From the NCBI GenBank assembly GCA_008508345.1, contig QNGE01000408.1, positions 124,001 to 188,000 on the forward strand: a stretch of DNA of 64,000 nt, read 5' to 3'. A program made the translations under genes and the position numbers. Each line of letters starts with the position of its first letter. The stretch's first letter is position 1. The stretch is from Paragonimus westermani. Taxonomy: Eukaryota; Platyhelminthes; Trematoda; Plagiorchiida; Troglotrematidae. The notes beneath the pieces were generated by a model that made no database searches, was not told the DNA's origin, and saw only the letters and a program-made list of their open reading frames with translations. Of the stretch, positions 56,701 through 61,400 are shown piece by piece.

Positions 56701-58480
56701 CTGTCTTCGCTTTGACCAAATTGATAAAAGGAACTCAGTGTTGTGATAACGGCTGGGAAGCCGTGCTGATCTGTGTCGTTCCGCACTAACGAGTTGCGCA
56801 TATATTGGAAAACAGAATTTTTTTCCACTTTCCTACTGGTCTTTGTTCACGTTGTCTCCATCAGTATCCCCAAGGATAGCAGAATTCACTTCGGGTGAGC
56901 CATATTGAACGCTAACTGCTTGTGGTTAGCGTATCCACACGGGAGCTTAAAAGTGAGCATTATGAGGCGTAATGAAGACTAAGAATTATTTGAACAAAAA
57001 AATCCGTGAGAACTTACTACCACAGAGATGTAACTTGAACCACTTCAACCAATGTGGAGTTTAACACGAAGCCGGTTATGGTGTTACTGTTGCAGCAGCC
57101 ATGACTCAGCTGATGGCCGTATCGATCAGCCATGTCACCAGTTGCCTCTTACTTGTTCCCATGCAAATGAATATCACCTATATATTACTGTGAGTACCAG
57201 TTGCTGATAGCTAGGTAACGTTGAAAGCAGGTGTTATCATATCTCTTGGAATTATTCGATTGTAGACGGAGGCAACTCCGGCTATTTCAATGCAAACGGC
57301 AGCAACCGACCCGGTTACGCGATAATTACACAGTGAGTGCACCCAAAGAACTCGTTAGATTTCTTGGATGAGAGTGATAGAAGCCCATACACTTGGGTAC
57401 CTATAAAACTGACTGTATGGCAGGCTCTGTATTCGATTCGAATACACACTGAAATTGTAGGGCATTTTCTTCCTAGTGCACTATCTCAGACCTCTAATAA
57501 CGTTTTGCATCTTGAGCCTGTCTTTGCACTAATTACCTAGTGCCAAAATAATATGCGAATCAGAGGTAACATTACCAACATGTTTTGATAATATTTGATT
57601 TCTAATTAGAGCACTTATCAGCTTACAGTAGTGATTATCCTCATAATTGACACTCATTACTCAATGAGAATGAAGGGACATACTGTTCTTATATGGCCTC
57701 GTTCTGTATCGCATTACCATCATTTCTACATGCTGTTCAACAGAGTTTAAATTTGTTTTTCCACCTTTTAAAAAATTGTACTGATCTTACGGTATCCTCA
57801 ACTGGGTAATTTCATTGGAACTAACAATTCAGTCTGAAACCATAAGTTTTATTGGGCTCATTCAACAAAATAATTCAAGTTTGGTAGTTTTTCCGGGTAT
57901 TTTTGTAAGAGAACTACTAATGGATTTAGTTTAACGCAATTTCCTTGAAAACGCGCCCACACTTGTTTCATGACGACCAGAAAAGTGGTGTTTGTTGTGT
58001 CCTACAATAGTCCGATGAGTTAATTAAATCTATAGCGTCAATCTGGTTGGGTGCATAATCTTAGGGGTTTCGACCATGTCATACTTATTAATCCAGTTCA
58101 TTTTCGAATGATAGAACAACGTAGCCGTTACCAACAGACAAACCAGGTCAAATGTTAAGGTGTGGTGATAACTCTTGTGTCAGTGGGAATTCAGTACCCA
58201 CCCCTATCCCTTCATGTATACATGATTATACACCACCGGTGCAGCCTAACAAGAAGAGAACTTGGATCCATTGCGTCCATCAAGTTGTTAGAATTGTGCT
58301 CGGATGTGAACGATGTTTAAATTCCATATAAGCAACAAACGGACGACTCACGCAAACAACGTTTCTTGTCGTCGGCCAGTCGATAACCAGGTCGGCAAGA
58401 GCATACGTAGCGATATCCAGGTAACGTGGTGCAGATATGTTCACAATCGCCATTTGGGGGGTGCTTGCATGGATCAAAGA
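5610..58480 (-). CDS. MEGF6: MEGF6-like multiple EGF-domain protein gene (15 exons, partial at both ends)
   Basis: Fifteen minus-strand exons (58352-58480, 54643-54768, 49807-49929, 49477-49617, 47239-47370, 43413-43535, 34214-34365, 29476-29823, 26026-26209, 23950-24093, 23152-23283, 20091-20219, 17134-17361, 5947-6387, 5610-5781) total 2704 bp. Every junction keeps the reading frame and every split codon resolves to an amino acid. The product is tandem EGF repeats: six single-module EGF exons first, then laminin-type repeats with the C-x-x-G-x-x-G-x-x-C pattern. Known family: this order is that of MEGF6 (EMI, calcium-binding EGF, laminin-type EGF), an extracellular protein. Inference: secreted or cell-surface adhesion/matrix role. 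No signal peptide, EMI domain, membrane segment or stop codon is visible, so both ends lie outside what I found. MEGF10/11/Draper-type or another EGF scaffold remains possible. Exons of phase 1-1 could have been missed. Confidence 0.82.
5947..6387 (-). CDS. Exon n: laminin-type EGF repeats (largest exon found)
   Basis: 147 codons, phase 1-1, about three and a half repeats, including G-W-Y-G-D-T-C, G-K-F-G-K-G-C, G-F-W-G-D-G-C, G-S-Y-G-E-A-C and G-Y-Y-G-T-N-C. One loop is longer than usual ([13 protein letters not shown]). Acceptor CAG at 6390-6388 after a T/C-rich tract, donor GTAAGT at 5946-5941. A longer open frame through this region in another minus frame lacks the EGF cysteine pattern and is a shadow. 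Confidence 0.87.
6388..8091 (-). other. Intron sequence left of the intact retrotransposon
   Basis: Part of the 10.7-kb intron between exons m and n. No domain, RNA gene or repeat was recognised. It holds two short hairpin-like palindromes (near 7261-7282 and 7391-7416), of a size expected by chance. Confidence 0.5.
8092..8095. other. Target site duplication, left copy (GAGT)
   Basis: GAGT directly before the TG of the 5' LTR, identical to 12978-12981 directly after the CA of the 3' LTR. A 4-bp duplication is within the usual range for Ty3/gypsy integrases. Confidence 0.8.
8096..8433 (+). repeat. 5' LTR of the CsRn1-like element
   Basis: 338 bp from TGTAGAGTCTG to CCACTACA. It aligns without gaps to the 3' LTR with six substitutions (five transitions, one transversion). 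It should contain the promoter for the element's RNA; no clear TATA box could be assigned. Confidence 0.95.
8438..8450 (+). promoter_or_regulatory. Primer binding site, tRNA-Trp-like
   Basis: TGGTGAGCCCGAG starts four bases after the 5' LTR. It matches the complement of the 3' end of animal tRNA-Trp at 11 of the first 12 bases (the seventh base is G where C is expected). tRNA-Trp priming is known for CsRn1-type elements and for avian leukosis virus. Confidence 0.7.
8562..9389 (+). CDS. gag: Gag protein of the CsRn1-like retrotransposon
   Basis: 275 codons from ATG 8562 (Met-Thr-Asp-Tyr) to TAA 9387-9389. The frame is open further upstream, but this ATG follows a pyrimidine-rich leader and is the natural start. 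The N-terminal three quarters are capsid-like, including a helical segment with [11 protein letters not shown] and R-T-P-S-Q-L-L-R. The C-terminus has an Arg/Ser-rich basic stretch followed by the nucleocapsid Cys/His array C242-X2-H245-X9-C255-X3-C259. This is CHCC instead of the CCHC of most gypsy Gags and is diagnostic of the CsRn1 clade. The stop codon overlaps the pol ATG by one base (TAATG). Confidence 0.93.
   Translation: MTDYEQDPTASENAVYVKLPEFGSRDLRLWFAQVEAIFDSRRIRSQKSMYNFIVAILPEQVATEVADLIYTRPSVSPYDTLKAAIIGRTAATDEQNLRKLLAGVELGDRTPSQLLRHMTQLQSKHTVNEPILRELWHKNLPDDIRKVLSILDKDTPLQKLAELADQVYESYQSRTVSHVHSSEVSSGRSWPTEVDALKQQFSEMSMQLSAISKQLAAQSGGPPYRRQSRSRSRRRRGSRNVCYYHRRFGAKAVRCTRPCSFAKDNPHSGNAEARQ
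9389..12577 (+). CDS. pol: Pol polyprotein of the CsRn1-like retrotransposon (protease, RT, RNase H, integrase)
   Basis: 1062 codons, uninterrupted. Aspartic protease: D28-T-G-A. Reverse transcriptase: first catalytic D266 (K-I-D-L) and Y326-I-D-D. RNase H: D478, E519, D544 and D589. Integrase: zinc site H668, H672, C702, C705 and catalytic D734, D793, E829 with the D-D-35-E spacing. A GPY/F-like module follows near residues 960-1005. All key residues of the four enzymes are present. The ATG overlaps the gag stop (TAATG) and lies in the -1 frame relative to gag, so Pol could be made by termination-reinitiation or by frameshifting before the stop. Confidence 0.95.
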   Translation: MATAVHGSSNCRLFYVFDRSTALNFLIDTGAEVSVIPPRGDKHNLQPVSYTLQAANRSTIPTYGEKLLTLDLGLRRQFPWRFTVADVQHPIVGIDFLSFFGLIVDVGNRNLIDSTTTLYVHGKATSINSIGLRSALPDNGFAAILRQFPQLTNPSNATSPPKHDVFHHIVTKGPPTYARPRRLPPHKLKVAKAEFEHLLRLGVIQPSNSPWASPLHMVPKKLPGDWRPCGDYRALNNVTVPDRYPIPHVHDFSIGLNGKSIFSKIDLVRAYHQIPVAPEDVPKTAITTPFGLYEFVRMPFGLRNAAQTFQRFMDQVLRGLDFVYVYIDDILVASEDTQQHESHLRKLFERLTQYGVTLNPMKCTFGVTSIDFLGHRIDSNGIRPLPEKISAVKDYPQPQSLKGLRRFLGIVNYYCRFIPRCSELLKPLTDILKANPKHFVLSPEANSAFLAAKEALSKATTLMHLRTDEHSPLILKTDASQSAVGAVLQQNVNGEIQPLSFFSRKLQPAQTRYSTFGRELLAIYLAIKHFRHLLEGRNFIVFTDHKPLVFAFRSPPDRYSPRETRHLDFISQFTTDIRFIDGSSNFVADALSRSDVSQISASVIDFLSLAKSQVNDPELRQLRANPSLKLRDIPLAQSEYSLTCDMSTGISRPFVPFTHRFDVFSRLHSLSHPSIRASTKLVTERYIWPGIRKDVRNWAKQCLECQRSKVYRHTITTPGTFALPDGRFKHVHLDIVGPLPPSNGYTHLLTCVDRFTRWPIAVPVNNTSTETIARSFVNSWISNFGVPATITTDRGSQFTSALFRDLNRVLGCEHITTTAYHPSSNGMVERFHRQLKSSLMATSTGDKWADRLPLILLGLRTTVKEDVGCTPAELVYGCTLRIPGEFLSNSLVHLSPDTSNVTSLRNHMRHIQPSPPRRTLRQEQIHRDLRTCPFDFIRVGSPKTPLQPPYDDPFRVLDRKDKYFVIDKNGTRHSVSIDRLKVAYVDQDSTFPSRPPDINADDFSQRILDPSTDSQNLSQSTQPMFDTSEHTHFPASQPKTCKPHTRSGRTVRWPTICSDYHH
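12627..12636 (+). promoter_or_regulatory. Polypurine tract
   Basis: AGGGGGGGAG ends three bases before the TG of the 3' LTR, the expected position of the plus-strand DNA primer. Confidence 0.85.
12640..12977 (+). repeat. 3' LTR of the CsRn1-like element
   Basis: 338 bp, same ends as the 5' copy, with six differences. Followed by GAGT (12978-12981), the right copy of the target duplication. Confidence 0.95.
13353..13855 (-). pseudogene. Penelope-like element 3' end: GIY-YIG endonuclease remnant
   Basis: The minus-strand frame 13855-13376 contains L-P-F-R-G-D, then [16 protein letters not shown] and R-M-K-E-H, the order of linker and GIY-YIG nuclease in EN+ Penelope-like retroelements. The usual C-terminal block (F-A-E-A-V-A-I ... 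L-C-V-Q-K-Q, then L-T-L-P-W) follows in a different frame to TGA at 13355-13353. The switch lies at the single ambiguous base n at 13455, so it may be a base-calling gap and not a true mutation. The reverse transcriptase itself is missing apart from about 60 codons further upstream (13856-14033). Confidence 0.8.
13823..14033 (-). repeat. Penelope-like dispersed repeat, copy 1 (inverted match to 48593-48803)
   Basis: 211 bp that align without gaps to the reverse complement of 48593-48803 with about 27 differences (roughly 87% identity). The minus-strand frame starts at an M-D-R-D-N-R segment and reaches W-S-I-L-R-R-V and C-A-N-G, typical just upstream of the Penelope-like linker; this copy has an internal TAA. 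It overlaps the start of the GIY-YIG frame. Confidence 0.85.
14034..17133 (-). other. Intron sequence right of the Penelope-like remnant
   Basis: Rest of the 10.7-kb intron. Open frames such as 14219-14527, 14573-14857 and 15541-15975 (144 codons, hydrophobic, plus strand) show no recognisable domain and no matching splice context; I take them as chance or as decayed repeat. The single-base ambiguity of the assembly (13455) lies just left of here. Confidence 0.45.
17134..17361 (-). CDS. Exon m: laminin-type EGF repeats
   Basis: 76 codons, phase 1-1, nearly two repeats: [10 protein letters not shown] to C-E-P-G-W, then P-G-F-F-G-L-D-C to C-R-C-A-A. The last codon is completed across the largest intron (10.7 kb, with the intact retrotransposon) to give A-A-G-W-Y-G-D-T-C, a perfect repeat junction. 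Acceptor TAG at 17364-17362, donor GTAAGC at 17133-17128. Confidence 0.85.
17362..20090 (-). other. Intron between exons l and m
   Basis: 2.7 kb. A minus-strand open frame at 19293-19526 has a faint, highly decayed likeness to the C-terminal region of fluke LINE reverse transcriptases (V-Y-C-A-L-E-P and R-D-T-R segments), too weak to call. Nothing else seen. Confidence 0.4.
20091..20219 (-). CDS. Exon l: laminin-type EGF repeat
   Basis: 43 codons, phase 1-1, one repeat from [10 protein letters not shown] to G-Y-N-G-T-K-C-D-T. Acceptor AAG at 20222-20220 after a T-rich stretch, donor GTAAGT at 20090-20085. The split codons are Pro before and Lys after the exon. Confidence 0.84.
20220..21089 (-). 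other. Intron between exons k and l, part left of the solo LTR
   Basis: No feature supported here. The same intron continues from 21436 to 23151, also without a recognisable feature. Confidence 0.45.
21094..21431 (+). repeat. Old solo LTR of the CsRn1-like family
   Basis: Starts TGCAGAGTCTGTTAC and ends CGTTCCACTACA, aligning along its whole length with the LTRs at 8096 and 12640 but with many substitutions and small indels. It is flanked by CTAC on both sides (21090-21093 and 21432-21435), a 4-bp target duplication, with no internal element sequence on either side. This is what remains after recombination between the two LTRs of a full element. Confidence 0.88.
21436..23151 (-). other. Intron between exons k and l, part right of the solo LTR
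   Basis: 1.7 kb with no domain, RNA gene or repeat recognised. Short open frames only. Confidence 0.45.
23152..23283 (-). CDS. Exon k: laminin-type EGF repeat
   Basis: 44 codons, phase 1-1, with [10 protein letters not shown] and [10 protein letters not shown]. It contains a run of eight A (Glu-Lys-Lys codons), a place where polymerase slippage or sequencing error could create a false frameshift; the run as given keeps the frame. Acceptor CAG at 23286-23284 (within CCAG), donor GTAAGT at 23151-23146. Confidence 0.84.
23284..23949 (-). other. Intron between exons j and k (666 bp)
   Basis: Short intron with GT-AG ends. Nothing recognised inside. Confidence 0.6.
23950..24093 (-). CDS. Exon j: laminin-type EGF repeat
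   Basis: 48 codons, phase 1-1. The split codon gives Asp before [10 protein letters not shown]. One repeat with a longer middle loop ([11 protein letters not shown]), ending G-Y-R-G-T-H-C-D-I. Acceptor CAG at 24096-24094, donor GTGAGT at 23949-23944. Confidence 0.84.
24094..26025 (-). other. Intron between exons i and j
   Basis: 1.9 kb, GT-AG ends, no feature recognised. Confidence 0.5.
26026..26209 (-). CDS. Exon i: laminin-type EGF repeats
   Basis: 184 bp, phase 0 in and 1 out, which returns the gene to phase 1. It begins [10 protein letters not shown], completing the repeat cut at the end of the previous exon, and contains P-Y-G-Y-F-G-V-D-C and P-G-K-L-G-T-K-C. Acceptor TAG at 26212-26210; donor GTAAGT at 26025-26020. 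Confidence 0.84.
26210..29475 (-). other. Intron between exons h and i, with GC donor
   Basis: 3.3 kb. Begins GCAAGT (29475-29470) and ends TAG (26212-26210), so it is a GC-AG intron. The 119-codon minus-strand frame at 28259-28618 has no recognisable domain. Confidence 0.6.
29476..29823 (-). CDS. Exon h: laminin-type EGF repeats, followed by a GC splice donor
   Basis: 116 codons, phase 0-0, holding about two and a half EGF repeats ([28 protein letters not shown]). The acceptor CAG at 29826-29824 follows a strong pyrimidine tract. The 3' end reads CATCCACAG followed by GCAAGT, a GC donor in otherwise ideal context; no GT within the neighbourhood keeps the frame into T-G-A-C-T-C of the next exon. 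It was recognised from the cysteine pattern rather than from an ATG-initiated frame. Confidence 0.83.
29824..34213 (-). other. Intron between exons g and h
   Basis: 4.4 kb, GT-AG. Apart from the Penelope-like tail at 32655-32745 nothing was recognised; short open frames at 29857-30147, 30782-31018 and 31029-31328 have no domain. Confidence 0.45.
32655..32745 (+). pseudogene. Penelope-like element C-terminal tail fragment
   Basis: Within a 132-codon plus-strand open frame (32492-32890) the segment T-E-V-I-A-I-R, then [11 protein letters not shown] matches the conserved block that closes Penelope-like proteins (compare 13353-13460). The flanking parts of the frame are not recognisable. Confidence 0.55.
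34214..34365 (-). CDS. Exon g: first laminin-type EGF repeat
   Basis: 152 bp, phase 1 in and 0 out, so it breaks the 1-1 symmetry of the upstream exons. The sequence [11 protein letters not shown] followed by [12 protein letters not shown] is the MEGF/laminin-type pattern. It ends D-K-C-P-Q, directly continued by G-R-W-G of the next exon. Acceptor TAG at 34368-34366; donor GTCAGC at 34213-34208. Confidence 0.82.
34366..35996 (-). other. First part of the intron between exons f and g
   Basis: Left part of a 9.0-kb intron (34366-43412). The frame at 34366-34707 overlaps the exon g acceptor and has no domain. Nothing recognised up to the LINE remnant at 35997. Confidence 0.45.
35997..36435 (-). 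pseudogene. LINE (non-LTR retrotransposon) C-terminal remnant
   Basis: The minus-strand frame at 36435-36202 contains [10 protein letters not shown], then W-P-V-G-T-E-D-V and L-D-H-R-C-P-R, the order seen after the polymerase core in fluke LINEs (R-x-V-L-L-Y-G-S-E-T-W-P, D-H-R-C-L-R). Further on, in another frame, G-W-K-K-P-Q-G-S-W and a stop at 35999-35997 match the usual C-terminal block G-W-K-K-x-x-G-G-Q. At least one frameshift separates the two parts. Confidence 0.65.
36835..36949 (+). repeat. Inverted repeat, left arm
   Basis: About 114 bp matching the reverse complement of 37154-37267 at roughly nine tenths of positions; a core of about 70 bases has only one mismatch. The arms enclose about 205 bp with a Penelope-like tail. 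Confidence 0.88.
36970..37085 (+). pseudogene. Penelope-like element C-terminal tail between inverted repeats
   Basis: The plus-strand frame reads [13 protein letters not shown], then S-L-C-V-Q-K-Q-F-V and L-W, the conserved end block of Penelope-like proteins (same block as 13353-13460). It lies between the two arms of the inverted repeat at 36835-36949 and 37154-37267. Confidence 0.7.
37154..37267 (-). repeat. Inverted repeat, right arm
   Basis: Reverse-complement partner of 36835-36949. Differences cluster at the two ends, with a small gap near the CCGGAG/CCGGGG segment. Confidence 0.88.
38923..39000 (+). pseudogene. Short LINE reverse transcriptase fragment
   Basis: The plus-strand frame reads [10 protein letters not shown] and N-A-T-G, like the V-x-x-F-x-Y-L-G-S motif with N-x-x-G after it in fluke LINE reverse transcriptases. 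No long alignment is possible and the region is decayed. Confidence 0.4.
41370..41525 (+). repeat. Diverged dispersed repeat, copy 1
   Basis: Shares blocks with 54990-55140 in the same order and orientation: CACTTCGAA, a TTCATCAGTAG/CTCACTGATAG segment, TTGTCCGG, a GTTACA/ATTACA segment with TTC and CATGCTT/TATGCTT. It is too diverged for a family assignment. Confidence 0.5.
43413..43535 (-). CDS. Exon f: calcium-binding EGF module 6
   Basis: 41 codons, phase 1-1, starting D-I-D-E-C and containing [12 protein letters not shown], the full cbEGF consensus. Acceptor CAG at 43538-43536 after a CT-rich tract; donor GTGAGT at 43412-43407. Oddity: the aromatic residue usually found after the fifth cysteine (C-x-x-G-[YF]) is Asp here (C-N-M-G-D-E-L). 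It is the last module of the single-EGF series; the next exon is laminin-type. Confidence 0.86.
43536..47238 (-). other. Intron between exons e and f
   Basis: 3.7 kb, holding the unusual block at 44090-44830. A plus-strand frame at 45435-45620 has no recognisable domain. Otherwise nothing seen. Confidence 0.45.
44090..44830. repeat. GC-richer block with overlapping open frames, probable inserted repeat
   Basis: Base composition and dinucleotide use change visibly against the AT-rich intron around it. Three minus-strand frames (44221-44622, 44484-44786, 44624-44806) overlap, as happens in GC-richer sequence and not as proof of genes; the products have no recognised domain. A short segment around GTGCCAGGAGC and GAACATGGCT/AAACATGGCT recurs at 49198-49245, suggesting a dispersed family. 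Borders are approximate. Confidence 0.4.
47239..47370 (-). CDS. Exon e: calcium-binding EGF module 5
   Basis: 44 codons, phase 1-1, starting D-R-D-E-C with [12 protein letters not shown], a full cbEGF/Asx-hydroxylation consensus. It has a longer first loop (L-T-G-E-A-V-C) than the neighbouring modules. Acceptor TAG at 47373-47371; the donor is GTCAGT at 47238-47233, weaker than the others, but the frame joins cleanly to the next exon (split codon Asp). Confidence 0.85.
47371..49476 (-). other. Intron between exons d and e
   Basis: 2.1 kb, GT-AG. Contains the Penelope-like fragment at 48593-48803 and, at 49198-49245, a short match to the 44.1-kb block. Otherwise nothing recognised. Confidence 0.5.
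48593..48803 (+). repeat. Penelope-like dispersed repeat, copy 2
   Basis: 211 bp, gap-free inverted match to 13823-14033. The plus-strand frame is open through [15 protein letters not shown] and C-A-N-E to a TAG near its end, whereas copy 1 has an internal TAA. The flanks of the two copies are unrelated on the 5' side and diverge after CTAGTC on the 3' side. Confidence 0.85.
49477..49617 (-). CDS. Exon d: EGF module 4
   Basis: 47 codons, phase 1-1. It is slightly longer than its neighbours because five to six residues (V-L-L-E-I-S) precede [10 protein letters not shown]. The acceptor chosen is CAG at 49620-49618, which follows a pyrimidine-rich stretch and keeps phase 1; the AG just before the D-P-C segment would break the frame. 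Donor GTAAGT at 49476-49471. Six cysteines, no hydroxylation consensus. Confidence 0.8.
49618..49806 (-). other. Short intron between exons c and d (189 bp)
   Basis: GT-AG, with the branch/pyrimidine region intact near 49620-49645. Nothing else inside. Confidence 0.7.
49807..49929 (-). CDS. Exon c: calcium-binding EGF module 3
   Basis: 41 codons, phase 1-1. The split codon G+AT gives the D of D-I-N-E-C, the calcium-ligand start of cbEGF modules. [12 protein letters not shown] matches the Asx-hydroxylation consensus C-x-N-x4-Y-x-C-x-C. The acceptor CAG is at 49932-49930 and the donor GTGAGT at 49806-49801. The following intron is only 189 bp. Confidence 0.87.
50955..51068 (-). repeat. tRNA-derived SINE-like element, copy 1
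   Basis: On the minus strand a tRNA-like head starts GGCTTCG with TAGCTCAGCGGTT (A-box type) and GGTTCAAATCC (B-box type). The ends GGCTTCG and CGAAGCC can pair as a perfect 7-bp acceptor stem; the T-stem pairs at 4 of 5 positions. A tail CTGACTTTTCACAGTTGGG follows. No convincing anticodon arm, so this is a SINE head and not a working tRNA. Confidence 0.75.
51160..51285 (+). repeat. tRNA-derived SINE-like element, copy 2
   Basis: Plus-strand copy with the same leader (GAGCTTCTG), head (GGCTTTGTA, TCAGCTGGTAGAGC, B box GGTTCGATTCC, end CCGAAGCC) and tail (CTGACTTTTCACAGTTGGG, TCTCATC) as copy 1. Lies head to head with it, about 90 bp apart. Confidence 0.75.
54643..54768 (-). CDS. Exon b: EGF module 2
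   Basis: 42 codons, phase 1-1, six cysteines, with the N-N-G-G-C-Q-H-D-C motif typical of the EGF A/B loop. The split codon with the previous exon reads C+CC (Pro). The acceptor AG is at 54770-54769 and the donor GTATGT at 54642-54637. There is no C-x-N-x4-[FY]-x-C-x-C hydroxylation consensus (the segment reads [10 protein letters not shown]), so it is probably not a calcium-binding module. Confidence 0.82.
54990..55140 (+). repeat. Diverged dispersed repeat, copy 2
   Basis: Same-orientation counterpart of 41370-41525 (see there for shared blocks). Ends are approximate. Confidence 0.5.
56330..56425 (-). pseudogene. Penelope-like endonuclease scrap
   Basis: The minus-strand frame reads [10 protein letters not shown], matching [10 protein letters not shown] in the Penelope-like remnant at 13376-13855, followed by V-D-H and S-F. 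On the plus strand the nucleotide match is AAGATGTGTTTGGCGA against AAGATGTGTCTGGCGA. The match is short. Confidence 0.45.
58352..58480 (-). CDS. Exon a: EGF module 1
   Basis: 43 codons, phase 1 in and 1 out, with six cysteines in EGF spacing, starting F-D-P-C-K-H and ending K-R-C-L. Acceptor CAG lies at 58483-58481 after a T-rich tract; the donor is GTGAGT at 58351-58346. The third residue after the third cysteine is not N/D, so the Asx-hydroxylation consensus is absent. This is the most 5' exon found. Because it begins in phase 1, at least one further exon lies at higher coordinates. Confidence 0.82.
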
Positions 58481-61400
58481 CTGCACAAATGAAGAACATC
58501 ACACAGGAGGGCCAGACAGAAGGCAAGAGAGAGGAAAAGGGAGTGGAAAAGAGTAACCATTCGCTTCACTGGATCGCTAACCATCGAAAGAGACAGCAGT
58601 ATGTCTGTTAGGTATTAAATGGTTTTAGACTCACGGAGGCATACAAATTAATAGGTATTTTGGATTCTTGTGAGCAAAATGGACTTTGATTGAAAACAAT
58701 ATTTGTTTTTATAGCTTTTCTACAATAACTTGGACATAGATATTATGATATCATGTCATTTATTAACGTCAGTATTCACTGTTACACGAGGTTCGAACAT
58801 ACGAATTACTATTGAGGAGATCGATAAAACCACAAATACTGATCAGACAGAAAGAATTTTTCATAAAAAATTATCTTGGAATCGTGCTTATCACAAGTAG
58901 TTGTTTGGAAATCATACACAATATAGTGTACGTGTGGTACTGCTCACCACTTTAGTAAGCAGATCGCTCGGAAACCGTATTTTGCACGGTGAATTCGATT
59001 CCTACCACGGTCACAAATGTATCATTCGCGGGCATAACGACTAATATCTGAGTGCGTGTTACAAACGTGATAGCTTTCGCTCCACACTGAGTAACTTTTA
59101 AACTGAGTTTTGGGTAACCGAACACTAAACAGTAGTACTGGAAGAACTTCCGAATTTTGGTTGAAATTAATCACACTTATACAACTTATCACATGAGGAT
59201 CAATGAAAAGCAGCTTTTCGTCTTGTTGTGCAAACTAGTCGATAATTTGTCAACGTTTCGGATTCCCATGGGCTTACCAACAACTTCATTTGCTTACAAA
59301 GTAGACTGATTATCACAAGCGGCACACTTTGGAATATCACTAATGTACTCTTGTAAGGGAATAATCCCATTTGGAGGCTCCCCAACAAAGTTTCAGTTTA
59401 TTTATTATGTGCGAATCGTGAGCAGACTGGTTTTAGGGTTAAATAGCCAATCATTATTGGTTACAAACTGGTCCATGTCAAGATTGATGGCAACTTCTAA
59501 CGTCTTCCTTTCCAGCAGGTGACCCGTGCTCGTGGATGTGCTTTGAAATTCCATGTCTGAACCCACCTTGGACGCATCCAATTACGAGCTTATTAATTCT
59601 TACTCCAGACACTTCCCAATATCGATTAGCCTACAACTCCATAGTGAGGCTGAGAGTGTTTTACTGCGTTTACCACTTAGTTTGCACTGTTTCCTACTCT
59701 TTATGAAAATAGATGGTGCTGAATCATTGCTACTGTTCTCCGCAGTGTCTTGCAGCTTTTGTTTAAGAGGATAAACACCGGCTCCACCCGATGCTACGTG
59801 ATCAAGAAGAGGTTAGTCTGATTCAGGCCTTGTCTACATATGTTATGGCTTGCACTAGTGTGGACAAACGTGCATGCTGGTGCCTCTTACATTGCAGTGC
59901 AATAAGCACATGTCTTTTACCTTGTGTGCCCGTGAATTTTGACTGTGTTCATTCAGCTCAACCAGATCTCAAGTGGCAACAGATATGTCTGCTCTGAGTG
60001 ATAGTGTTCGTTCCCATCGAAACAGTAAGCCCCTGACTCGCCACTGTGGGCAAAACGTTTGGTTGGTCACGTTCGGATAACGTCCATAGGAGTTCGGTAA
60101 ACAACACCGCATTAGACATACAGCATACACTGGGACACTACCACATAAGGGACAATACACAGATTAGTGATCGCTGCACAAATATCCACCGTGCTGATAC
60201 CTAACGGTCAACTTTGAAACAATTTAACACTATAGGTCACCAAAGTTGTCCTTGAAAGATTATGTCCACTGTTGAACGCTGTTCTTTCTGTTCCCACTGA
60301 CAGTCCAATGACGTGTACGTGGCAGATGGTTGGAAAGATTTTGTTCATTTTGGCGTGCTGTGTTTGAAAATGTACTCACAGATTTTTTGTTTCTTTTTGG
60401 TTTTATCTTGATTTGCAGTCATAAACAAGACTTACTGTATTGCGCGGACGGTCGCTTCAATCAAGACTCCTCAGTTTTGTTTGCCGTACATTGTAGATAG
60501 TCTACCCAATTTTGTCATGCCCTTTCTTAGCTATTCTGTTGCCTGTGGTTGTAACAGTAAGTCACTTTGGAAAGATCGTGAGGTAAATTTGACGAAATCC
60601 CCGGACAGAGATCTTGTCTCGAGGTAAAGTAACTTAGCCGTGGTGTTATCAGAAGACATTTTACCGATCCAAAGCATCGAACTGCGATAGGAGGCTGCTC
60701 CGGTGTGTTCACGGCAAACTAGCAGTGATCAAACAAGCTAGTACTATCACGTATCCTACACATCTTCCTTAGCTAACTAAGCATAGCTCCCGCCTCGATA
60801 TGACAGTTAATTTTACCACGTGCTGATCCTTCATTCCCTTTCACACAGTAGCATGTCTGTCCAGGGAATATAAAGAGATCCGCACGCCATCCAAGGCCGT
60901 CAGCAATGTATTTCCCACTTTGTAAACTGGTTCTCTTAGAACTATCGATGCTATATGAAAACAACAAAAAGAACTACCTGCAGTCCTCATTTCCCATGTA
61001 CCTCCTCGGTACAGTAAACCTACCGGAAATAAACGATCAACCAAAAACGTAATATCGAAGTGACCTGTTGCCTGTAGGCTGAATCGGAATAGATGCGTTA
61101 AAAGTTCTTGACTTATCAGTTGGACATTAATGACATAAGGAAAGGAAATCCCGATACACACACTACTTCCAAACTGGAATGCGGTATCCCGTTCTGTGAA
61201 AACGAAAGCATTAAGTAGGTCTTAAGCGGTTGGTAAGTGGAGAATGATACTAAAATAAATCGAACAAAGTTAACGTTTGAGTTCAGCTTTTGCATCTAAG
61301 TAAACTGTTCAAACACCTCTCCCCCTCACTAGCGGGGCCACTTAATTAATCTCCTGTTGAGGCGATTGATTTACTTGAGTGTGATTCTAAAGCGAACAGG

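Larger units (their letters stand above)
54769..58351 (-). other. Intron between exons a and b
   Basis: 3.6 kb with the second copy of a diverged repeat (54990-55140) and a Penelope-like scrap at 56330-56425. Nothing else recognised. Confidence 0.45.

Noticed and set aside
58930..59030. GAATTCGATTCC segment resembling a B box
   Set aside because: No A box, stem complementarity or second copy.
59791..59997. Cysteine-rich plus-strand frame upstream of the gene
   Set aside because: No recognisable domain and wrong strand for a MEGF6-like 5' exon.
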